Under the pieces are notes generated by a model. The model worked only from the letters and a program-made list of their open reading frames with translations, had not been told where the DNA came from and did no database searches. A stretch of 35,961 nt of DNA from Sphingomonas citri (GTDB taxonomy: Bacteria > Pseudomonadota > Alphaproteobacteria > Sphingomonadales > Sphingomonadaceae): the NCBI RefSeq assembly GCF_019429485.1, contig NZ_JAHXZN010000017.1, forward strand, positions 1 through 35,961. The letters are read 5' to 3'. This document shows, in pieces, positions 15,780 through 21,463 of the stretch; the first letter of the stretch is position 1, and every line of letters begins with the position of its first letter. Position numbers and translations under genes: made by a program.

Positions 15780-15986
15780 ATGTCAGACGAACGCGAGGAA
15801 CAGCCCGTCCTGTACGTGCCGGACAGCCCCAATGTCGGCGCCGCCGATCCGGACGCGGACAAGGACGATCCCAAGCGCGCCGCCAAGGATCGCGCCCGCG
15901 CGGACGACTTGGCCGCCAAGGTGGCGGTGGGCGACGAGCTGTCGGGCTACGAGAAGGTCGCCGGTCGCGGGGTCGTCGGCGAGTAG
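15780..15986 (+). CDS. Small acidic hypothetical protein (68 aa)
   Basis: A 68-residue acidic, hydrophilic protein of unknown function (MSDEREEQPVLYVPDSPNVG..., ending VAGRGVVGE). It is rich in Asp, Glu, Lys, Arg and Ala in the middle (residues 23-48) and looks intrinsically disordered or helical. There is no Cys, signal peptide or membrane segment. A strong GGAAGGAGA site lies about six bases before the ATG, so the gene is well supported. It lies 69 bases after the GAF gene on the same strand and ends just before a strong bidirectional hairpin. Small proteins of this composition are often stress-induced in sphingomonads, but I see no stress promoter directly upstream. Confidence 0.75.
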   Translation: MSDEREEQPVLYVPDSPNVGAADPDADKDDPKRAAKDRARADDLAAKVAVGDELSGYEKVAGRGVVGE

Positions 15987-15994
15987 ACACGTGC

Positions 15995-16030
15995 TCACCG
16001 CCGCCTCCCGCGAAGGGGAGGCGGCGGTGA
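15995..16030. terminator. Strong bidirectional terminator hairpin
   Basis: A perfect 15-bp inverted repeat (TCACCGCCGCCTCCC and its complement) closes a 6-base loop GCGAAG. It sits between the convergent 68-aa gene (stop at 15986) and the hemerythrin gene (stop at 16050). No T-tract follows on either strand, so it may act with Rho or as an RNA-stabilising 3' structure. Confidence 0.6.
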
Positions 16031-16049
16031 TCGCATCAGACCGGCGCTC

Positions 16050-16616
16050 TCACGCCAGGATCAGCCCCTCGCGGTTCATCGCCGCGGTCACCGAGCGGTT
16101 CTGCTCGTCGCTGAGTTGCGCGCGCAACGAGGGGAACAGCTCGTCCTCCTCCTCGCGCATATGCTCCTCGATCATCGCGCGGAACGCGCGCAGCTTGGGC
16201 ATCCAGGCCGGGTCGTCCTTGGCCATCGCGCCCAGCTCGAAGAAATATTGCTTCACATAGCCGTGCTCGTGGTTGAGCTGGTCCGCGCCCTCGGTGAGGC
16301 CGTGGTCGCGCATCTCCGCGTAGACGACATTCTCTTCCTGGAAGGCGTGCTTGGCGATCGCGTGCTTGAGCTGCGCGAGCAGCAACGTGCGCCGCTTGGT
16401 GGCGTTCTCGTCGGTTTTCTCGAGCGCGTCGAACAGCTTGAGCGCGGCGGCATGTTAGGCGGCGAGCGCCTCGTCCCATGGGCCCGCGAAGACGGTCGGG
16501 GCCTGCACCGCGGCCTTGCGCAACAGGTTGGCGGCGAGTCCCGCGGCCACGCCGATCGCGGCGGTCAGGGCCAGGGTTCGGCCGCGTGCGGCCTGTGCGT
16601 CGCTCGTCGTGGTCAT
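16050..16616 (-). pseudogene. Hemerythrin HHE-domain protein, interrupted by in-frame TAA
   Basis: Read through one stop, this frame gives a 188-codon hemerythrin-like protein. A short N-terminal segment with one hydrophobic helix (ALTAAIGVAAGLAANLL) leads into AGPWDEALAA, then TAA at codon 54 (16455-16457), and without a frame change HAAALKLFDALEKTDE and the rest of an HHE domain. Likely di-iron ligands are the His straight after the stop, His/Glu in LKHAIAKHAFQEEN, His in LNHEHGYVKQ and His/Glu in EEHMREEEDELF. Relatives have Glu-His at this point, so GAA-to-TAA is the simplest change. The ATG at 16616 follows AGGAG, and an EcfG-type promoter lies upstream. A sequencing error would restore a normal gene. 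A downstream TTG at 16385 could start only a domain lacking the first ligand. Confidence 0.75.
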
Positions 16617-16642
16617 CACTCTCGCTCCTGCTGCGTCGCGCT

Positions 16643-16669
16643 GGAACGACGGCGCTAAGTACCTGTTCC
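16643..16669. promoter_or_regulatory. Symmetric EcfG-type promoter, both directions
   Basis: GGAAC at 16643-16647 and GTTCC at 16665-16669, 17 bases apart, form an inverted repeat. Read on the minus strand this is GGAAC-N16-CGTT, an exact match to the EcfG general-stress consensus, with its -10 about 27 bases before the hemerythrin ATG. Read on the plus strand it is GGAAC-N16-TGTT, one base off, facing the dehydrogenase. Confidence 0.65.
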
Positions 16670-16753
16670 GACGCGAGAAGTGATCGGCCGCCGCGATCGT
16701 GCGGAAAGTGACTGATCGAGGTTGCGAAGCGCCCTTCGCGCTCCATGACGAGA

Positions 16754-16779
16754 GGAACCGGCATGAAAAACAGCGCGTT
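16754..16779 (+). promoter_or_regulatory. Second EcfG-type promoter before dehydrogenase
   Basis: GGAAC (16754-16758), 17 bases, then CGTT (16776-16779) matches the EcfG consensus GGAAC-N16/17-CGTT. A start site some six or seven bases later would give a leader of about 35-40 bases to the ATG at 16823, which has its own GGGGAA site at 16812-16817. Confidence 0.6.
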
Positions 16780-16822
16780 AGCTGGGCCCGCGGCGACCTC
16801 GGCCGCCTCATGGGGAACACGA

Positions 16823-17971
16823 ATGCTGGCGATGGACTATCGCGGGCCCTACCGGGTCCGCCTCTCCGAGAAGCCGATGCCGCGCCTCCTTCACCCGCGC
16901 GACGCGATCGTGCGCGTCACGCGATCGTGCATCTGCGGATCGGACCTGCACCTCTATCACGGCATGGTGCCCGACACGCGCGTCGGCAGCACCTTCGGCC
17001 ACGAGTTCTGCGGCGTGGTCGAGGAGGTCGGCGCGGAGGTGCAGAACCTGGCTCCGGGCGACCATGTGCTGGTGCCGTTCAACATCGCCTGCGGCCACTG
17101 CCACTTCTGCCAGCAGGGCCTGTACGGCAACTGCCACGAGTCGAACCCGCAGGCGACCGCCGTCGGCGGCATCTTCGGCTATTCGCACACCGCCGGCGGC
17201 TACGACGGCGGGCAGGCCGAATATGTCCGCGTGCCCTACGCCGACGTCGGCCCGACCAAGATCCCCGACTGGATGGACCCGGACGACGCGGTGCTGCTCA
17301 CCGACGTCGTGCCGACCGGTTATCAGGCCGCCGAGATGGGCGGGATCCAGAAGGGCGACACGGTCGTGATCTTCGGCACCGGCCCGGTCGGCATCATGGC
17401 CGCGCGCGCCGCCTGGCTGTTCGGCGCGGGGCGCGTGATCGTGCTCGACATGTACGACTACCGGCTCGACTTCGTCCGCACCTATGGGCCGGCCGAGGTG
17501 TACAATTTCAAGGAGCTCGACGACGTCGTCGTGTTTCTCAAGAAGACCACCGACGGCCTCGGCGCCGATGTCGCGATCGACGCGGTCGGCGGCGACGCGA
17601 GCGGCAACGCCTGGCACTGGCTGTTCGGCACCAAGCTGAAGCTGGAGGCCGGCTCGGCGATCCCGCTGCACTGGGCGATCAACGCGGTGAAGAAGGGCGG
17701 GATCGTCTCGGTCGTCGGCGTCTACGGCCCGACCGGCAACATGGTCCCGATCGGCAATGTCGTGAACAAGGGCATCACGATCCGCGCCAATCAGGCCTCG
17801 GTCAAGCGGCTGCTGCCGCGGCTGATCGAGCATGTCCGCGCCGGGCGGATCGATCCCAAGGCGCTGATCACGCACCGCGTGCCGCTCAGTGACGTGGCCG
17901 ACGCCTATCACCTGTTCGCCAACAAACTGGACGGCTGCATCAAGCCGGTGCTGGTGCCGCATGCCGGCTGA
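16823..17971 (+). CDS. Zinc-dependent alcohol dehydrogenase (MDR family)
   Basis: A 382-residue medium-chain dehydrogenase with two zinc sites. The catalytic zinc site is CICGSDLHLYHG then GHEFCGVVEEVG. The structural zinc lobe is CGHCHFCQQGLYGNC. The nucleotide fold has FGTGPVGIMAARAAWLFGAG followed by VLDMYDYRL, an Asp that points to NAD+. It resembles glutathione-independent formaldehyde dehydrogenases/threonine-dehydrogenase-like enzymes; substrate unknown, perhaps aldehyde detoxification. The open frame starts earlier (ATG 16745 or 16763), but codons 16763-16822 include AAA, TTA, TCA, GGA, ACA and CGA, all rare here, and MLAMDYRGPYRV matches the family start. An EcfG motif at 16754-16779 also fits only this later start. 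Confidence 0.9.
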   Translation: MLAMDYRGPYRVRLSEKPMPRLLHPRDAIVRVTRSCICGSDLHLYHGMVPDTRVGSTFGHEFCGVVEEVGAEVQNLAPGDHVLVPFNIACGHCHFCQQGLYGNCHESNPQATAVGGIFGYSHTAGGYDGGQAEYVRVPYADVGPTKIPDWMDPDDAVLLTDVVPTGYQAAEMGGIQKGDTVVIFGTGPVGIMAARAAWLFGAGRVIVLDMYDYRLDFVRTYGPAEVYNFKELDDVVVFLKKTTDGLGADVAIDAVGGDASGNAWHWLFGTKLKLEAGSAIPLHWAINAVKKGGIVSVVGVYGPTGNMVPIGNVVNKGITIRANQASVKRLLPRLIEHVRAGRIDPKALITHRVPLSDVADAYHLFANKLDGCIKPVLVPHAG

Positions 17972-17981
17972 GGACCACATC

Positions 17982-18560
17982 ATGGAGCGCCCCGCCAAGA
18001 CGCTGAGCCCCGCGCTCGCCGATCCCGCGACGATCCCCGGCTGGGGCGTCGACGCCGACGCGCGCAACGATCCGACCTATCCGATCCGCGACCAGTCGCA
18101 CGATCACGGGCTGACGCGCCGCTGGGATCGCCCCCCCGTGCAGCAGCCCGACGTCGAGATCCTGCAGTCGATCGAGCACGTCCGTCAGCCAGCGGTGGTG
18201 GGCACCTCGGTGCCGCCGCGCGGGGTGAGCGGCGCGCTGCGGCGCCTCGCCTTCCGCTGGAGCGAATCGAACTGGCTGCACTGGCTGATCCTGCTCGGCG
18301 CCGACCGGGTCGACGTGGTCGAGGGCGTGATGGAGGATCTGTCGCGCGGCACCTTGCCCAACGTGCCGGCCGAGATGGGCCTGGGCGCGGCGTGGCGGCA
18401 CGATCGCGAGCGGCTCGTCACGCGATGGGCGCTCGCGGCGGGGACGGTCGCGGTGGGTGCGGCGATCGCCGCGAACGTGCGACGCGAACGCTTAGCGGCG
18501 AGGCGGACGGTGTTGCTGCCTGCACGCTCACACGAAGAAGGTAGCGGCACGCGCATCTGA
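17982..18560 (+). CDS. Unrecognised protein with C-terminal membrane segment
   Basis: A 192-residue protein of no family I recognise. The N-terminal half is polar and Pro/Asp-rich (PGWGVDADARNDPTYPIRD). The middle contains RRLAFRWSESNWLHWLILLGADRVDVVEG, and a hydrophobic helix lies at about residues 142-163 (RWALAAGTVAVGAAIAANV) before a basic tail, suggesting a membrane-tethered cytoplasmic protein. TGAGGA overlaps the dehydrogenase stop and lies seven bases before the ATG; an ATG at 17961 is possible but overlaps the dehydrogenase. The 10-base gap indicates co-transcription with it, so it is probably also stress-induced. Confidence 0.78.
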   Translation: MERPAKTLSPALADPATIPGWGVDADARNDPTYPIRDQSHDHGLTRRWDRPPVQQPDVEILQSIEHVRQPAVVGTSVPPRGVSGALRRLAFRWSESNWLHWLILLGADRVDVVEGVMEDLSRGTLPNVPAEMGLGAAWRHDRERLVTRWALAAGTVAVGAAIAANVRRERLAARRTVLLPARSHEEGSGTRI

Positions 18561-18673
18561 GAGGCGACAGCGCGCGCGCTCCGTCAGATTAGTGTCGCTC
18601 GACTGCTCAACTTACGTGTCGGGCGAACCGGGTTGCGGAAAAGGCCGGACCCCAGCTCGGTGCTCTCCGCAAT

Positions 18674-18700
18674 GCTGGGCTCCTGCGTCCACAGCAGCAC
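18674..18700. repeat. Degenerate single family A unit
   Basis: CTGGGCTCCTGCGTCC then CAGCAGCAC matches the family A unit except for two changes in the right arm, so the palindrome is broken. It lies in the 171-bp convergent gap between the unknown gene and the TetR gene. No other feature is seen in that gap. Confidence 0.4.
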
Positions 18701-18731
18701 AAGGATGATCCTCGTCGAGACCGGACGAACC

Positions 18732-19331
18732 CTACTCTTTCCCCCCGCCCCGGTCCCGCAGCAGCATGCGGCCAGCCAGCTCGCGCGCGCGGCCGCGCGG
18801 CAGCTCCAGCGCGCGCGCCATCGCCGCGCCGAGCAGCGCGTCGCCGAGCGCCGCCAGCACCAGTTGCAGCGTCTCGTCCCGGATCGGCGCGTCGGAGCGC
18901 TCCTCGTCGCGCGCGAGTTCCTCGACCAGGTCGTGGATCGCGGTGAGCACCGGATCGAGCGCGTCGCGGTTGCCGGTGAGGATCATCCAGCTCGCCAGCG
19001 CCCCCGCCCCGCCAGCGCCGAAGGCATCGAACACCACGTCGACCAGCTCGGCCGGATCGCGCTCGGCGCGCGAGCGGCGCACCGCGTCGCGGATCGTCGC
19101 CACGATCGCCGCCGCCATCCGCTCGATCAGCGCCTGCTGCAGCCCGTCGGCGGAGCCGAAATGGTGGAGCAGGTTGGCGTGGGTCCGACCGACCCGCCCC
19201 GCCACCGCCTTGAGCGTGACCGCCTGCGGGCCATCCTCCAGCAACAGCGCGCGCGCCGCCTCCAGCGCCGCGTCGCGCGACGCCTCGGGCGTCAGCCGCC
19301 GGCGGGGAAGGGCAGCGGTCGCCCGCGGCAT
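18732..19331 (-). CDS. TetR-family transcriptional regulator
   Basis: A 199-residue TetR/AcrR-type regulator. The N-terminal DNA-binding domain (about residues 15-60) reads TPEASRDAALEAARALLLEDG, then AVTLKAVAGRVGRTHANLLHHFGSADGLQQALIERM, a classic HTH with recognition helix around RTHANLLHHFGS. The rest is a helical ligand-binding and dimerisation domain with no obvious specificity. The open frame extends 61 codons further, but that part is Arg/Ser-rich; MPRATAALPRRRL is the likely start, with only a weak AGG upstream. It follows the GNAT gene by 73 bases on the same strand and is the last gene after rplU-rpmA. Target genes unknown. Confidence 0.9.
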   Translation of the reverse strand: MPRATAALPRRRLTPEASRDAALEAARALLLEDGPQAVTLKAVAGRVGRTHANLLHHFGSADGLQQALIERMAAAIVATIRDAVRRSRAERDPAELVDVVFDAFGAGGAGALASWMILTGNRDALDPVLTAIHDLVEELARDEERSDAPIRDETLQLVLAALGDALLGAAMARALELPRGRARELAGRMLLRDRGGGKE

Positions 19332-19404
19332 CGGATCGTGACCTGTCGAGGTTGCGGAATGTTGCTGCCCTTGTGCCCGCTTCCGCGCCGAAAGCAACCG
19401 ACGA

Positions 19405-19947
19405 TCAGGCCGCGATCGGCATCGCTCGCGCGAGCCCGGCGGCGAGGTCGAGCGTATAGTCGACGCACTCCACCTCGGCGTCGCGCGCCAGCGCGTAGCG
19501 CCGCGACCCGCCACACTCGACGAAGCCGAGCTTGCGCAACACGCGTCCGGAAGCCGGATTGTCGGCGTGGTGATGCGAGTCGACCCGCGTCAGTCCCAGC
19601 GCGTGGCGCGCGAGGTCGAGCACCGCCCGCCCCGCCTCGGTGGCATAGCCGCGTCCCCACACCTCGGGTGTGAGCCAATAGCCCAGCTCGACCCCGCCGC
19701 GCTCACCGCGATGCAACCCGACGCCGCCGACCAGACGATAGTCGCCGAAGCGCTCGGCGATCAGGAAGCGCGGCTCGCGCGGATGCGGCGGGAGCGAGAG
19801 AAAGGCGGCCGCGTCCTCCTCGGCATAGGGCCAGGGCACGCGCGCCAGCCGCGACACCACCGCCTCGTGCGCGATCGCGCGCGCCAGCGCGGGGGCATCC
19901 TCCAGCCAGCCCGGCCTGAGGGTGAGTCTCGGCGTCAACGCGAACAT
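19405..19947 (-). CDS. GNAT-family N-acetyltransferase (RimJ/RimL-like)
   Basis: A 180-residue acetyltransferase that moves acetyl from acetyl-CoA to an amine, in the RimJ/RimL subgroup. Visible motifs are LTLRPGWLEDAPALA at the start, FLIAERFGDYRLVGGVGLH, ELGYWLTPEVWGRGYATEAGRAVLDLA (acetyl-CoA-binding motif A, with GRGYA) and NPASGRVLRKLGFVECG (motif B). AAGGAGA lies just before the ATG at 19947, while the 51-codon upstream extension crosses a terminator and is not coding. Placement after rplU-rpmA is usual in sphingomonads, where one or two GNAT genes and obgE follow. Here no obgE is seen before the TetR gene. Substrate unknown. Confidence 0.9.
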   Translation of the reverse strand: MFALTPRLTLRPGWLEDAPALARAIAHEAVVSRLARVPWPYAEEDAAAFLSLPPHPREPRFLIAERFGDYRLVGGVGLHRGERGGVELGYWLTPEVWGRGYATEAGRAVLDLARHALGLTRVDSHHHADNPASGRVLRKLGFVECGGSRRYALARDAEVECVDYTLDLAAGLARAMPIAA

Positions 19948-20020
19948 GCTCCGTCTCCTTGTTCGGGCCGCTGCCACAACCGGATGACGGTGGCGCGACA
20001 CGCTGGGGCGAGGGAGCATG

Positions 20021-20052
20021 AAAAAAGGGAGCCGGGGCGACCCGTCTCCCTT
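20021..20052 (-). terminator. Rho-independent terminator of rplU-rpmA
   Basis: On the minus strand a stem AAGGGAG/CTCCCTT encloses an inner CGGG/CCCG stem with a TCGC loop and runs straight into a six-T tract (plus-strand A's at 20021-20026). It ends the ribosomal-protein transcript 68 bases after the rpmA stop. Confidence 0.75.
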
Positions 20053-20059
20053 GTTGGCT

Positions 20060-20115
20060 GGGTTCCGTGCTGCGGAACCCCGGGTCGCCCTGGTGGGCAA
20101 CCCGGTTGGTTGCCC
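20060..20115 (-). other. Two extra hairpins between rpmA and its terminator
   Basis: Two perfect or near-perfect hairpins stand in series: GGGCAACC/GGTTGCCC at 20095-20115 and GGGTTCCG/CGGAACCC at 20060-20080. With the terminator they make three consecutive stem-loops in the 3' leader of the transcript. They may protect the message from 3' exonucleases; no other role is visible. Confidence 0.55.
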
Positions 20116-20119
20116 GATG

Positions 20120-20389
20120 TTACTCGGCCGCGGCCGCCATAATATCGACCGAGCAGAATTTGCGGCCGAGCTTGCCCTCGTGGAACACCACGCGGCCGTC
20201 GACGAGCGCGAAGAGGGTGTGGTCCTTGCCGATGCCGACGTTGCGGCCCGGGTAGAACTTGGTGCCGCGCTGGCGCACGAGGATGTTGCCCGCGATCGCT
20301 TCCTGACCGCCGAACTTCTTCACGCCGAGACGACGGCCGGCCGAATCACGACCGTTGCGCGACGAACCGCCTGCTTTCTTATGTGCCAT
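20120..20389 (-). CDS. rpmA: 50S ribosomal protein L27
   Basis: An 89-residue protein that is L27 along its whole length. It starts MAHKKAGGSSRNGRDS, with RRLGVKKFGGQ, NILVRQRGTKF and KDHTLFALVDG as family signatures. The N terminus reaches the peptidyl-transferase centre of the large ribosomal subunit. It has no cleavable N-terminal extension of the Firmicutes type. It lies 26 bases after rplU in the conserved rplU-rpmA order and is followed by a three-hairpin terminator array. Confidence 0.98.
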   Translation of the reverse strand: MAHKKAGGSSRNGRDSAGRRLGVKKFGGQEAIAGNILVRQRGTKFYPGRNVGIGKDHTLFALVDGRVVFHEGKLGRKFCSVDIMAAAAE

Positions 20390-20415
20390 TGCTCTTGCTC
20401 CTGCGCGCTACGGGA

Positions 20416-20712
20416 TCAGCCGACCGACACGATCTTGAGGATCGTGTGATTCTGGCGATGGCCGTTGCGACGACGATAATTGTGGCGGCGACGCTTCTTG
20501 AAGACGATCACCTTCTCGCCCTTGGCCTGGGCGACGATCTCCGCCGCGACGGTAAGGCCGTCGACCGACTTGAGATCCGCGCCCTCGCCCGCGAGCAGCA
20601 CGTCACCCAGCGTCACCGACGCGCCGGCCTCGCCCTCGATCTTCTCGACGACGATCTTGTCTCCGGCGGCGACGCGATACTGCTTGCCGCCCGTGCGCAC
20701 GACTGCGAACAT
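20416..20712 (-). CDS. rplU: 50S ribosomal protein L21
   Basis: A 98-residue L21 protein of the large ribosomal subunit. It starts MFAVVRTGGKQYRV, followed by GDKIVVEKIEGEAG and GDVLLAGEG, and ends with the C-terminal RNA-binding KKRRRHNYRRRNGHRQNHT. The open frame goes 30 codons further, but MFAVVRTGGKQY is the universal start. First gene of the rplU-rpmA operon, with an exact TTGACA -35 box upstream. Length is normal for the family. Confidence 0.98.
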   Translation of the reverse strand: MFAVVRTGGKQYRVAAGDKIVVEKIEGEAGASVTLGDVLLAGEGADLKSVDGLTVAAEIVAQAKGEKVIVFKKRRRHNYRRRNGHRQNHTILKIVSVG

Positions 20713-20773
20713 GGCTCTTGTCACTTCCCAAATTTCATAGCTCGCGAGGGCGTACCCTGCGAGAGAAGCGTGC

Positions 20774-20802
20774 GAGCTATGCGAAGCCTCCCGGCGTGTC
20801 AA
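20774..20802 (-). promoter_or_regulatory. Sigma-70-type promoter of rplU
   Basis: TTGACA (plus-strand TGTCAA at 20797-20802), 17 bases, then TAGCTC at 20774-20779. The -35 is a perfect consensus; the -10 is weak, as is common in alphaproteobacterial housekeeping promoters. The expected start lies about 55 bases before the rplU ATG. Confidence 0.55.
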
Positions 20803-20835
20803 CCGATTCCGTGACCGATCGACGAAGCCGCGACG

Positions 20836-21213
20836 TCAGTGGCGATGCTGGCGCTTCAGCCCGTAGCGGCCGCCGTCGAGCCGATCGAACAGGCCGGCGA
20901 TCGCGGGATGGTCGATCGGCTCTTCGCTGTCGTCGTGCACCAGGTTCTGCTGGCTGACATAGGCGACGTAGCTCGACTCCATGTTCTCGGCGAGCAGGTG
21001 GTAGAAGGGCTGGTCCTTGCTCGGGCGGAAATCCTCGGGGATCGAGTTGTACCACTCCTCGCTGTTGGCGAAGACGGGGTCGACGTCGAAGATCACGCCG
21101 CGGAAATCGAGCATGCGATGGCGCACCACGTCGCCGATCGAGAAGCGCGCGTGCGCGATCGGGGGCGCCACCGGCGCCTCGGCCTGAGCGATGATCGTGT
21201 GTTCGCTGGTCAT
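20836..21213 (-). CDS. hspQ: Heat-shock protein HspQ
   Basis: A 125-residue HspQ (YccV-like) protein. The domain covers about residues 22-118: ARFSIGDVVRHRMLDFRGVIFDVDPVFANSEEWY, then QPFYHLLAENMESSYVAYVSQQNLVHD. In enterobacteria HspQ delivers and is degraded by Lon and binds hemimethylated DNA in vitro. The ~20-residue N-terminal extension (AQAEAPVAPP) makes it a little longer than the E. coli protein, which is usual in alphaproteobacteria. Start ATG at 21213. Monocistronic in appearance, upstream of rplU on the same strand with 123 bases between. Confidence 0.93.
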   Translation of the reverse strand: MTSEHTIIAQAEAPVAPPIAHARFSIGDVVRHRMLDFRGVIFDVDPVFANSEEWYNSIPEDFRPSKDQPFYHLLAENMESSYVAYVSQQNLVHDDSEEPIDHPAIAGLFDRLDGGRYGLKRQHRH

Positions 21214-21259
21214 CGCTACAATCTAGTGCGGAAATCGGCGCGCACAACAACAGACACGC

Positions 21260-21287
21260 TTGCGTCTGCCCCGCGACCGGGCTAGGG
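21260..21287 (+). promoter_or_regulatory. Candidate promoter of tRNA-Ser
   Basis: TTGCGT (21260-21265), 16 bases, then CTAGGG (21282-21287) lies about 50 bases before the tRNA. Both boxes are weak, so this is a guess based on position. Confidence 0.25.
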
Positions 21288-21339
21288 GCGCCGCTCGATC
21301 GCCGCCGGCGCGCCTCTCGCAGGCCCCGGTGTCCTCCGC

Positions 21340-21429
<90 letters not shown>

Positions 21430-21463
21430 CCTTCCGCCGCGCTGCTCGCTCGGCGCGCGAAGA

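Noticed and set aside
16050..16385. Complete small gene starting at the TTG at 16385 within the hemerythrin frame
   Set aside because: It would lose the first helix and first iron ligand of the HHE domain and has no ribosome-binding site; the full frame from 16616 through the TAA explains the sequence better.
16763..16822. N-terminal extension of the zinc dehydrogenase
   Set aside because: Rare codons, no match to the family start, and an EcfG motif overlapping it. Treated as leader sequence.
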